Source: Pisolithus tinctorius (Eukaryota; Basidiomycota; Agaricomycetes; Boletales; Pisolithaceae). From it: a stretch of DNA of 64,000 bases. The stretch spans positions 62,001 through 126,000 of the forward strand of contig JANFAH010000055.1 of assembly GCA_024663395.1 (NCBI GenBank), in the 5' to 3' direction. Below the pieces are notes generated by a model. The model was given only the letters and a program-made list of their open reading frames with translations, was not told the DNA's origin and searched no databases. Of this stretch, positions 33,816 through 45,409 are shown in pieces. How positions within the stretch are numbered: position 1 is the stretch's first letter; every line of letters starts with the position of its first letter. A program made the position numbers and the translations under genes.

Positions 33816-36800
33816 AATCATGTGTGTTAACACGTGTCGTAGGTATTTTTGTCTCGGCGGGTGTCTCGGGTACTGTTGGCACATCAGGTGATGTGTCAGG
33901 CTTTGGCATATTCCCGCCCTCCAGTGATTGTGTTGGGTCGCCAGGTAACTTCAGGATCACTCGTTTTGCATTAGGGAATGCTTCCCGTGCGCTAGACTGA
34001 CACCTTGTCGCTCCCAGGAATATGGGTGATCCCGTGTATAGCGGGGTGGTGATCAAGTTCAGCAGCAGTTTTGAAGGTGCGTGCTCTTCCTCAGCACTGA
34101 CATATTCTGAGGCTGATCGTACTGTCCCTTTAGGTTCATCCGAGTATATACGGCTTAAAGCATCGGCGATGACATTTGTCTTGCCTGGTATATGCACGAT
34201 CTCGAAATCGAAGTCACTCAATGTTTCGAGCCACCTAGCTTGCCGTGGGGACAGTTTCCGCTGCATCTGGATCCATTCAAGTCCCTTATGGTCCATGAAT
34301 ATGCGGAATTTCGTGCCTTGCAGTAGGTGTTGAAATCTTTTCAATGACTCTACTATAGCTAATAGTTCCTGTTCGTGCACGGGGTAATTCTGCTGGGCCG
34401 GATTAAATTTACCAGACCAGAACGCTACAATGTTTCCTTTCTCCATAGTTTCGCCCTGCCAGATTACACCGCTTCCACCTGACAAGCATGCATCGCATGA
34501 CAAGTTTATTGGTGCATGCCCTGGTGAGTAGTCGAGTGTCGTTCGTCGTATCTCGCGATGTGTTTGTACTAGCTCTTTTACTAAATCAAATGCTCGTTGT
34601 TCTGTAAACGACCAGCGCCAGGGTGTGCCGGCCGCTGCAGTCTTGTGCAGGTGCCCGAGGGGTATGCGAACACCTTCGCATCCGGGTGCAAGGTACCCAA
34701 CTGCTCCAATGAAGCCCATGAGTAAGTCTTTGTTAGTAGGCGTCTTCCAGTTAACAATTTTATCCACTTTGTCAGGGTCCATACGGATACCATCTGTGTC
34801 GATCACATGTCCCAGGATTCGTAATTCGTTCATAAAAAATTGAAGTTTGTGTTCGCTCAGATAGAATTTATGTGTCTGCAGAGTGTCAATAACAATTTTG
34901 ACATGCTTCACATGATCTTTGAGTGAGTCAGAGTAAATCACTATGTCATCTAGGTAAACGTCCATGAAGATTCCTATGTACGGCGTGAATATATGGTTCA
35001 TCAGCGATTGATAAGTTGCGCCTGCATTGCAGTCGCCAATTTGCATAACATGGCTGATCATAGTCCCATCCGGTGTTGTAAATAGTGTCTTAGGGACATC
35101 CTCTGGAGTGATACGGATCTGCTCGTAGGCATCCTTGCCATCGAGCAGAGACCTGTAGGGGCGAGATACCACATTGCGGAGGATCGCCTCCATATCTGGT
35201 AGTGGAGAGGCTAGTTTCCTTGTGTTGGCGTTCCGTTCCCTTGTATCTATTACCGTTCTCAGTCTTAGCGAGCCATCCTTTGTGGCCTTTTTAAGCATTA
35301 GCATAGGGATAGCATTTGTACCGCTGCTAAACTCCCAGCGTCCGGTTCGAATGTAGTCATCTCGCTTTGAGCGCCATAAAGGCTTGAGTGGTTCAGGGCA
35401 GCGGGATGGACGCCAAGAGTATACTTTATTATCATCTATCAGCGGGATAACATGATTAATGTCATGGAGTGGGGGAAGGGGGGTTTCAATGGCCTCCTTG
35501 CATATATCCCTTGCATATGCCCTCAGTTCTTCTCGACACCTCTCCTTCTCGTCTGCTAATAGCTCCGCTGCTCGTGACTCTAGCGCGATAGTTTGCGGTC
35601 CCCAGATGGGTAACGAGTTGTCGCTGCGGACGGTAATTTGAGACGGATTGAAACCAAGTAAAATCTTATGTTGGAACAAAAATGGCATACCGAGGATTAA
35701 GTCATATGAGTCAAGATTTGCGATGTCTAGTATGCGTTCTTCATGAATGTTCTGGTACGAGATCCAGGGCATCGTGGTAGCTTTTACTTTTCTGCGTGAT
35801 CCCGAGATGGCGAGCTGGAGGTTTAGGGGTTTATCGAGTAGATCGAGGGGGAGTTGTAATTGGTCTACGAGCGTGGTGGAAATAAAGTCTGACGACAATC
35901 CAGAGTCGAGCAATGCTCGGCAGGGCTTGTCATTGACACGGACTACGACGATGATGGGTTTGGGCAGGAGGCGAGTGGTACCTTTGACGCGTGCGGCACT
36001 TCGTTCAAGCGTGTAGGTTTCCTCTTCATGATCCCCCTCGGGGGAGTGCAGTCGAGCTGCTCTGCACTCCAAGGTATCGGTGCTGATGGGCTTAAGGCAA
36101 TTTGGGACTATGGGAGGGGGCCCATGCCATCTCGTTTCGCGTTTGTCAAAGACTAGTTCATCATAGTGCTCAGCTTTCTTCTGGTGGAGCCAATGGACGA
36201 CATCAAAATCGGGGTCAGCGAGATCCTCGTAGTAGAGGATGTGATTGTCGAGGGTATACTGATCTGTCAATAAGTATGTGTCTGGGCCACCGTAGTCTTC
36301 TAAGGTAAAACAATCACGCTGGTAGGGGGAATTGTCCGGGTCGATCTCCTGGTCGAGAGTCAATGGAACAGCGTTGTACAATGTAGCTATCATATGTGCC
36401 TTCAAAGTTTCTCGTTTTAACTGGAAAAGCTCAGGCATTTCCGAGTGAGTAATTCCTAGCGCAAAGAGGCCGAGTTCAGCCCCTTCTTCAATGGCTGCGA
36501 GGTGAGCTTCGGCGGGGGACATGTTAACAGTGTTAAGACGGACATGCGGTCCTTTCCGCTTGTCCCTGGTCTGCCAACGCTTGGGACAATTATGCTCTAG
36601 GTGGTCTGTGCCTTCGCAGTTGAAGCACTTACCTTCTGCTCGAAGGCGCCTCTTCCACTCTTTATCGGGGTTCTGCTCTTTGCGATGATGACGGTTCTGG
36701 TCCTGGCGTGTGCTATTATCTTTGTTATGAGCTGCGCTTCCCGCGTCTGTCGCGCCGTTAGTTTTTACAGAGGCTGCACTAAGTTGATCAGTGCTTATCC

Positions 36801-38805
36801 TGTGTGTGTATCTTTGGTCACGTGGGGGTTTGCGATTTCTGTCCTCATCGATAACGCGCTTGGCTTTTTCATACCTTACGCATTCGGATTCCAGGGTCAC
36901 GATAGAGACCGTTGTTGCATCGTAACCACTCTTGGTAAGTTCCGCTCTCAAGTAAGGTTGGCACCATCTCCAAAATGCGAGTACCACTTCGCGGTCACTA
37001 ATGTCACCCACAGTATCCGCGATTTCTTGTAATTTTCTCAAGAAATCTAGGACTGAGTGTCCTTCTTGACGGCACGCATCAAACTTGTCACGTTGTTGCA
37101 TTCGGAAGTCCGCAGGGAATATATAATCGAACAAATCCTCGAAGAAGATTGTGAGGTTATATTTTTTCTTCAAGTCAAGTACGTTTCGTTCGTAGAATTG
37201 GTAAGCGCGTCCTCCCAAGTACTTTCCCGCTAACCTAATACTCTTTTTACGGTCTAGTCGGGCGTGTTTTACCCAGTCGCGCAGCTCGCGACACCATTTC
37301 TTAAAGAGGCCTACTTGTACCTCGCCTCGGTAAGTAAATGGCGGGTCTTCCTTTAAAAATGCTTGTTGATACTTTAATTTATTTAGTTTCGCACGATAGC
37401 GACGCTTCTTCTCGCGCTTCCGCACTTTTTCTCTATCTGAGTCGTTGGTGCCAATTGTTGAGGGTTCTTCCCCATAGAAGTCTGAGCCAAACGACGAGTC
37501 CCCTTCTGAAGAGGAATCGCTGTCATTTGAGGATGAGTCGGATGGGTCGCTTGGGGCGATTGCTCGCCGACGATTGTGTTCTGTAAGTTTCTTACGTCCT
37601 TTATCCGTGCTGTCAGATTCCGATGAATTGTCGTCATCACCAGGATCTCCGCGCATCGCGCGCAGTACGGTACTTTCGCGTGGGAATACAGACGAGGCTC
37701 GAGCGTTGGAGGTTACCTTAATTGCAGGGGTCTTATCCTTATGGTGAGCCTTTCCGTCAATTATAATCTCTGGCGATTCTGATCATCTAGCTGGTTTAGT
37801 ACTGTCAGTAAATTTGTACTTTGTTGCATTCGCATTATCTGGTTCGCCCAAGCCAATATTCTTAGCTGTTTGGTTCACACGTTCTTTCTGTTCGACACTG
37901 AGTCCCAATGGTCCTGGGTTCAAGGACTCGCGTTTTGTGCGTCGTTTAAATGATTCAATAATTGCTTGCTGTTCACGGATCAAGGCCTCGGCACTATCGA
38001 GCTGCTCGATCAGGCCGGCTTCTTTCAGCTTCAGTACCAAGTATTTCATATTTTCATCTTGTTCCTCTCACTCCGAGATGGAACGTTGACTATTAACGTT
38101 TACAGGGTGTTCTTCTGGGGTTTCATCGCAGATAGGCGCTTTCCACTTTCCCTTTACTTCCGCGGTGAGCCTTGGAACACTTGTGTCCGAAGTTGGTTGA
38201 CCACATTTCGTACTACCAGGTTGGTCGTTATCACTCGTGACCACAGAATTCCCGAACCACTGCGGTACGGTTTTCCTTAATTCTTCGTCGTTCTCGACGA
38301 GTTCTGACCATACAATCTTAGGGCTGGGTTTGCTTTCATTTTTAGTGTTTACTTCGGGTTCGTCGCGCATCCATGCAGGCCATCTATTCTGGTCTAACAA
38401 GACAGACATCGGGACTAGTGAGACGTTGCTACAGGCGGGCGATTGCGGCTTAGCAAACTCATCACTACCTGCGTGCGCTATACTATCCACTCCAGTCGCT
38501 ACTGGGGGGTCTGGGGCACAGCCTTGCGGCGTGCTCCCGAGCTCGCGGACCGGCTGTGCGACGGCTTTACTTGGCACATCACTCGCATCGTCGATGCAGC
38601 CTTGGGCACCGCCCAGTGTCCTAACAGGTTCTACAGACCTGTGAGCTAACGGAGAGGTCGTTTCGTCAGGCGTGGTCTGATAATCATAATCAACCCCCCT
38701 CGTGACCCCTCCAAACTGGATCGAACCGACCCGTTCTGGCTCGATGGCCCAGAAACGGCGTCGGATTTCTTCGTTTATTGCTTTCGGGTTAAATGGAGAA
38801 GACAT
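33816..38805 (-). pseudogene. Gypsy gag-pol, 5' part: Gag, protease, reverse transcriptase, RNase H
   Basis: Starts at ATG 38805 just inside the 5' LTR. Gag ends with a CCHC zinc knuckle (CFNCEGTDHLEHNC, about 36620). Then come protease (LLDSGLSSDFIST, about 35900), reverse transcriptase (YLDDIVIYS, about 34950) and RNase H (LSCDACLSGGSGVIWQG near 34470; GKTNVIADALSR near 34160). Two TGA stops (38068 and 37783) interrupt gag; in both places CGA restores an ordinary Arg context (SE*EEQ, AR*SES). From 37656 the frame is open for about 1280 codons until the KDZ terminal repeat. Gag and pol are in one frame with no sign of a programmed shift. Confidence 0.92.
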
Positions 38806-38925
38806 AAGTATAAAAGGTTGACGTTGCTACTACGCACCGGTTGGCCAGACCAATAGCGAGCGGGCGACGTTGAGATCGAAGGCGGGTTAAGAGGGTAAGA
38901 GAAGGGTTATAGGCAGTTCAAAATA

Positions 38926-39201
38926 TGTGACGAAAGCAGTTTCGTTTAGGTCACACGGAGGTAGTCCGTTCTCGTAGGAGGATTTCTTACGGTCACTCAA
39001 GAAGAACTGGCCGAAGGATTCTCTGTTCGAGGTAGACTGGGGGAACTTGTACATCAGTAACTACAGTTTATATACGTTCAGAGTGCGGCGGGAGACAAAC
39101 GAGTAACTAAAAAAGGGAGATATAAAGAAAGAGAAAGAAAAGGAAACAAAACATTATTATTCCGAGGCGTTAGCGGTCGTGTAAGATCGTGAATCGTTAC
39201 A
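38926..39201 (-). repeat. 5' LTR of gypsy element
   Basis: 276 bp matching 13489-13764. A primer-binding site should lie just below 38926 on the minus strand; the first bases there (TATTTTGAACTGCC) do not match a tRNA I recognise, so priming is unresolved. Confidence 0.95.
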
Positions 39202-39206
39202 GTAAA
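39202..39206. repeat. Target-site duplication, right copy (GTAAA)
   Basis: Follows the last base of the right LTR and is identical to 13484-13488. Confidence 0.88.
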
Positions 39207-41041
39207 AGCCCTGCAGGCACTCCTGGATGCATGCGTTGATAGCACGTGAAAGCAGTGAATCAGTAATTACGAAGTTTTACAAACAGAAGGATCTTAAAGG
39301 ACTCAAATTTCTATTGGGCGTATGTACTTCTAGGAGGGAACTTAGAGTTTGTTTATGAAAGTGATGCAGCAAGATGGGGAACGTCGATGTCTATGGAAGA
39401 GGAAGAAAGTCTGTGCAAGCATCACAAATATGAACAGTAGCAAATGGGTTGTTGCATAGAGACAATTACACAGAGTGGTAGATCACATAACTGCGGAATG
39501 GAATGGGAGACTATTATATTTTTCGGCAAAGAAGGGCGTACAAGCGGTGTTCGATGATGTGGAGGATTGGTGGGATGTAAAATGAAGTAGAGCCGCAAAC
39601 TTGGCCACCGAGTGTCCAAAGAGAGTCGACGACACCCAGATACTAGAACGTGGTAATGAGGTTGTGCACGATGATGAGGAATTGTTGCGAAGTCGATAAT
39701 CAACCACGATCACTCGGAGATTGGACTTGAGATCTACAAGCAAAGGCGGGGTGGTGGGTTTCTTCCCAGGAAATGGAGCAGAAACCACGGGGTGCACCGA
39801 CCCAATACTGAAATCATTGTGCATGGTAACGTGCTCAAATGTGTACTCTCGCCATATAAACTCGTAACTGATCTCGTCACTGACACAAGCGACACGTCAC
39901 CCGCCAGTTTTAGGCATGTTTCGGGGTTTTTTTACAGTAGTTTATGTAATTGCCCTTTTAGGACGAACAAGAGAAGCAAGAAATCTCGGTGGTAGCAACT
40001 CCTGCCAATCACGAACTTGTTCGTCATTCCCTGTGAGTTGTCACTAGTCACTTCTGCCAACACTCTGCCGGGGTACTGAAGATGTGACGAAACCGACTCA
40101 TACATGGGCATGCTTTCAGGGAATGCACCGTGTGTCGTCTTTGATTCTGCGCTTGCTCTCAGTGTAATTGTATGGCAGTCAGCTGTGGGGAATATGCTCC
40201 TAGGAGGTTTCGATTTGATTCTACTTCTTCTTACAACCGATCGGCGTACATAGGCAATCTATGTATGGGAGGGTTTGTTCAACTGTGCACCAAGCCGGAA
40301 CTGCCTACTGTGCCTTGATCTGTTTCTAGTTGGGTGTATGCATCACTGATATCACCCTATTCGACGGTGTATACTTACTGATCTTCGTGACAGCACTTGT
40401 AGTCTCCCAACTGCACTCGAGTGAAGACGATCGCATCGTCAAATTGCAAAGGCTTGCGTTGCGCCTGCCATACCACCCCCATTACACTTCTCCAGTCCGT
40501 GTAGTTGGTTGCACAAGAGACACTTCACCGGGAAGTTCCCATGGCATCTTCGGAGCGGTTCCAGCGCTCCTATGCAGTGTGTGATTCGTTCAATGGTATC
40601 TGTGTGGGGATGGTATCGGTACGGGCGATTGGTACGGCCCAGACTATCTCGAGAACTCCTCTCAAGAAGCGCCTAGTGTGCTAGCTTTCACTGCTAGCGT
40701 TCTATATTAGTTTTCTTGCTGTTCCGAATAGGACAGGCATGTCTGTCGCGAACACTTTTCGGCATGGATACCAGGTACGTTGCTGCATTGGTGTTTTTGC
40801 TAGGACGAGCATCTGGGACTCAAGTACTCAGGGTTGACCCTGTGATTTCTCGCTTGTCGGTATTGATATACTCATGTTCGTCGTTTGTAGCCCTTGTGCG
40901 TGACACCCGATGGCCTCATTGTCTGGATGTGAGCCATTTGCAATGATGCTTAGTACTGCTCTCCATGCACTTTCCCAGTTTGTCTATTACAACAGCCACC
41001 TTACTTGTCGACACGTATCTCGGGGACATACTACGAACAAA
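39207..41041. other. Right flank of gypsy element, no recognised gene
   Basis: Short ORFs without domains. Sequence from about 40850 is shared with 6360-6570 and marks the left edge of duplication block B. The part 39.2-40.8 kb shows no counterpart elsewhere in the window. Confidence 0.5.
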
Positions 41042-42734
41042 TCAGTTTCCTCCCCCTGCCGGGTTCATCCACACCATCACATCATGTTCTGTCTGCTGAA
41101 CACCGATACTTTGTTTTTTCGCTCTGGGGGGCAACAGTTTCGTCGATCCGAGGCCGAATTCATGTTTGTCGGAGTCCGCGTGCGTGATGCGCAGGTGGTA
41201 CACGCAGAGCGCGACGAGGAGCTTTATTTCATAGACGGCGAGGTGCCGTCCCTTGCACTGCAGCGAAAAGAGAACATTTCAGTTTTCCGACTACTCAGAC
41301 CATAACCGTGGCGGTCACTTACGATTTCACGTCCGCCTCCCCAAATAAAGAACGGCAGTCCAGTTCGTTTTGGCCGTGTGGACTCGCCATCAGTCCCCTC
41401 CAGTCCGCTTGCATACCTGCTCGTCGCAAACCTGTCTGGCACAAATCTGTTCGGCTGTTCATACCATCGTCCGTCCCAATGTGCCCCCATCAGATGCGCT
41501 AACACATACTCCCCCTTGCGTACCATCACTCGCTGACCCGCTCCTGCGTCCACGACCAATTCTGTGTCGCATGATGCCTGCCTTATGGGTGTTGATATTT
41601 GCCTCAATCGTATCGTCTCCTGGACGACCGAGTCAAGTAGTGAGAGACCGGACCCATCAAGCGCGTGTGCGTCTGCGCGGAGCAAAGTGGGAAGGTCAGT
41701 GACACACGGAGCGTTGTCCCTCCCGATAACCCCCTGCGCGTGCACTACTCCATCGATCTCTGCACGCAGCCGTGCGGCGAGCTTCTCGTCCGCCAGAATT
41801 TCCGCGAGTGCCCAGAAGGTTGCGTTCGTCGAATTTGCGTACAATCCCCAGAGGAAGACAAGCAGCAGCCCGGCCTTTTCTTCCAGGGAAAGCTTATTTG
41901 CCCTGAAGATGTCGACTGTACCCGACATGAGATCCCCCAATGTGCTACCTTCCTCTGCCTGGGCGATGTAAGTGCTGAGCCGATCGATGAGGCGCTTGCG
42001 CGCGTCTGCGGACCGCCGCCAGTTGAAAGGGACCACGTGCAGTCTCGCGTAAATGCTCTCGTCCAAACAGTTCATGTCGTCGTAAATATCATCGGTGAAC
42101 GATGGGCCAAAAAGTGCATGGCACACCGCTGCAAGCCGACTTCTGCCCACGACCTCCATTAATGACACGGCCTTCGTCCCCTTCTCGGAACGCGCGACAA
42201 ACGTGTTCATCTCCTGCAGAAGCCGTTCCACATAAGTCGTTGTAAACTTGCGCATTGAAGTTTTGGCCAAGGTACGTCCGACCATGGGAGCTATCTGATG
42301 CTGTAGGATCTCTTGCAAGGGCAGGAGGTTCTCCCGGAGGCCAGCGATTGCCTTGATCAGTTCGATATGCATGAAATCACTTTTGAAAACGTTGTGTTGG
42401 TCTCGCAGGATTGCGTTGATGCCGTCGGGGGAGGAGATGACAATCAGCTGTCGGCCACCAATACGCGTCTTGAAGACCGGGCCATATTCTTTACTGGATG
42501 CAAGGTGGTGTTGGTATACTAGTCAGTACAGGTTCGACGAAGGGGCACTTACAGACAGCTCCCCAGGAATCCGCTTGGATTACGGATGTATTGGATGCCT
42601 GTGCCGATGTACGGAAGGAAGCTAGGTACCACAGGGGGATATTCTCCCGCACGAGGGCGGCGGAAATGAGACGATACGAACACAATCGCGATGAACGCAA
42701 AAGTGACCACGACGACCGTGTCCAATAAGGCCAT
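41042..42734 (-). CDS. Cytochrome P450, CYP7/CYP8-like (copy 2, intact)
   Basis: Paralogue of the gene at 6573-8268 with the same three-exon structure (42734-42553, 42493-41323, 41257-41042; introns 59 and 65 bases) and about 522 residues. Anchor MALLDTVVVVTFAFIAIVF, hinge RRPRAGEYPPVVPSFLPYIG, I-helix WGLYANSTNATFWAL with the CYP7/8-type Asn-Ser/Thr, ExxR in ETIR, PDRF, and haem loop FIWGGGREI joined by splicing to CKGRHLA. FI in place of FG at the loop start is a difference from copy 1. Last exon ends MNPAGGGN. The frame is clean. Membrane-bound monooxygenase; substrate unknown, possibly sterol-like by analogy with the family and the adjacent methyltransferase relic. Divergence from copy 1 is spread along the protein, so the duplication is not recent. 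Confidence 0.9.
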
Positions 42735-43980
42735 AACCTAAAAGTTAGAAGGCGCAGTGAGCATTACAGAGTCTCAGACTTTGCTTTTAAACAACACAGG
42801 GCATAGCTCTTTGGAATCAAAGGTGGTCAATCCAGGGTGTGACTTGCAGTTGAATTCCCGGAGATCTCGTTAAACCAGTGGCACACTCCAAATCATAGAG
42901 TTCAAGAATAGGTTGGTAGCCCGGACATCGTAGGTCACCGCATGATCACTGTGACTTGGCTAGTTTTTCGCTCGCAGCTTGACATCCAGCCCGGATCTTT
43001 CGGTGAGTGTATCAATTCATCAAGCACTTTCAAGGGCTTGCCACGAGAAAGGTTCACGCAGCTGCACTCTCTGCTTGGGACATTTCACTACAATAACTTG
43101 CAAGTTAAAAAGAGCAAACCCGTCCGGGTACTACAGGGGGCCCAAATTTCGCGAACCTACCTACCCCTAATTACATAATAATTGGTTTGCATCCGTTCGC
43201 AGCGCTCAGCTTTTAATAGTCCTTCTCCGTCGGTCAGTTTCGAAACGTCTGGCCACAAGACCTGAGCTCAGCAGCCCGCCCGCGAGAACCCAATCACCGA
43301 TCGGACGATTGGGTGGTTTGCAGCATTCCATCAAAGACATGTCGGTTAACTTGGGTAGGAACCAATGTAAGGGAACCCATGCCAAAATGGGATATCAAGG
43401 ACATCAACGGAGCGCCTGTGTCGCCTGCGGCATCTACTTACGACGGGGCCTGTGCTGGTATGACCCGCGCCATATGCCGAAGGGGCCACACTACTAGATC
43501 CCATTAACGATCACCGCCCTACGGTGGCGTTTCTGAAACAGACGAACGAATTCGTCCAAGACTGTAACATCGACAAACCCTCGAAGTTAACTTGAAGGCC
43601 GGCTGCCAGTGCGCACAACAGAAACACTGCATTCAAGATCAAAGATCACTGCGCAACTGACAACCTTTCTCTTCACACCGTTTACTAACCGTAAGTGTAA
43701 ATACCACTTGCTCATCGTGCAACGGAATCATGGACTAGCCTATCAAGCGCATGGCAGCCCGGGCAGTGACATGTGATTCTTCTTGCTGCAGGCTCCAAGT
43801 ACCTTGATAGCCTGACCCACGCCATCATATTCGGGCGTTCGACGAAACACACGGCTGCCTCTGATTCTGGCACTGCATCGTGCTCGATTTTCGAGCTTCA
43901 GTTCCTAATCAAGCTTCGTTATGGAACATGAATGAATAGTCAGCGTGAAAGAGCCTTCAATGACTACGCGACATTACTAC
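42735..43980. other. Spacer between P450 copy 2 and methyltransferase pseudogene
   Basis: Shared divergent promoter region for the minus-strand P450 and plus-strand methyltransferase relic; aligns at both ends with block A. No gene recognised. Confidence 0.5.
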
Positions 43981-45140
43981 ATGGGTCCGTCCAACCCATA
44001 CGAACATATCTACAGTCGAAGAGAGTTGTTTGTGTCACACTTTGCAGCAGGTAGGATCACCTGAAAATTAGAGTCCGAGGGCACTAGTGTTTTCCGGACT
44101 TTTTTACGTGGTTCCCAACAGAGCTGGAGAAGGGCTTTGTTCGTACGATGCCTTTCACTTCTCGAGGATTGAACAAGACAATAGCCTACCCAATGTAATG
44201 GCTCGCCATCAACACATCGTTTTCAGTCTCTTTTCCCTGAGATCTCAGAAAACTGTTCTAGCTGTAGCATGCGGTAGCGGCACCGTATCTCGATACCCCG
44301 TTCAATCGACCAATGTCAATATCGTCGGGATCGACACAGACAGTCGTCTTGTCCGTAGTCTTCATCACCATCCAGGCGTCCTGATTACCAGCATTTAAAT
44401 AGATTTCAAGGGCAAGAATCGCTGTGGAGAAGGCAGGTCTTGCAGCTGTTTTCACTTACCATCACGGTTCGCGTTCTAGTCCGTTGTTCCGTACAAGACC
44501 TTGGCTGACGGTCGCCGACAATCTGAGACACTTGCGAAGCCCCTACTAACTTTCCGGACTGCCCCTTTGACGCTCCATTTAACTTGGGTATGCAAAGGTC
44601 CTTTTGCTTGTCATGTTGGGGGCTAACTCATGACCACTGTGAATCACTTTACCTGAGACGTTCTATGAATGTATTGAAAGGATACTCAGGCCGTTCAGCA
44701 GGGTACGTAATATCACCTCCCACGCGAGTGCACAGAATCACACTGCCACGTGTTAGTTTGCGATCTATGAATGATGCTTTATCAACGCAATGGTTCCAGT
44801 TAACGCGGAGCACGTAGCGGCAGCCCCGAACTTCCTCTTGTGCTCAGGAGAATTCCGTTGGTACCATTGCAGATCTTATATCAAGCCTGAGAGCAGGGAG
44901 CTCTACTACCAAGGTCCTCTCTCCTCGTCACACTGACATATCGTAGTATCGTCCCATCGAAGGCGACCAGGGCCATCGATGCAACCCGTCTGTTTCTCTC
45001 AGCCGGTGGTACGGGAAACTCCCTTCATGGCGTTGACGACGGCAGGGTACCTGCCAGTGTGTACATAATAGCTCTCGTCTTCATTTTATTCCTGAGCAAA
45101 TTTTTTAGTCCCGTGGTGCTTGTAACCTGCGCGAAAGGAA
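43981..45140 (+). pseudogene. Erg6-like methyltransferase, decayed copy
   Basis: Matches 11157-12404 exon by exon. Exon 1 (MGPSNPYEHIYSRREL), YDAFHFSRIEQDNSLPNVMA and VLAVACGSGTVS are preserved. After GIDTDSRL decay sets in: the exon that in copy A reads FDAVFAIELGY has lost bases and its frame, the RILKPSG exon is degraded (YERILRPFSRV-like remnants), the WCFTD block is largely gone, and the C-terminal IFSPMV segment carries an extra T creating a stop. Not expected to make an active enzyme. Confidence 0.82.
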
Positions 45141-45409
45141 TCGTATTATTGAAGGGAGTTGTACTCATCATCTCGTGGTAGTTTCACGTCCACGATGGCA
45201 TTGAATGCTCACTGCAGAAATAATCATTGGTGATCCGCTACTTACACCCAGTGACTTTGTCTTATCGACATGACCAGGGATGGTGTGGACGCAACCTCCT
45301 TACCCACACTGGACTGTTCCGTGTGACGCCACGAAGTCAGAAAACGAGCAGAAATACTGAGATACATGTTCAGAAGTACAAAATGCCCAACGGAGACAGG
45401 ATGAATCCG

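Larger units (their letters stand above)
13489..39201 (-). mobile_element. Ty3/gypsy LTR retrotransposon (chromodomain-type), split by a KDZ transposon
   Basis: Transcribed right to left. The 276-bp LTRs at both ends, canonical TG...CA borders, flanking 5-bp duplication GTAAA, and pol order protease, reverse transcriptase, RNase H, integrase identify Ty3/gypsy. Removing the KDZ element leaves about 8.3 kb, an ordinary length. The two LTRs differ at six positions (about 2 percent), five of them at CpG sites. Coding frames contain three TGA stops where CGA is expected. The element is therefore full-length in structure but dead. It sits inside or at the edge of a relic P450 at the junction of block A. 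Confidence 0.95.

Noticed and set aside
33773..37586. Plus-strand ORFs of 60-143 codons opposite gag-pol
   Set aside because: Shadows of the gypsy polyprotein frame; no domains.
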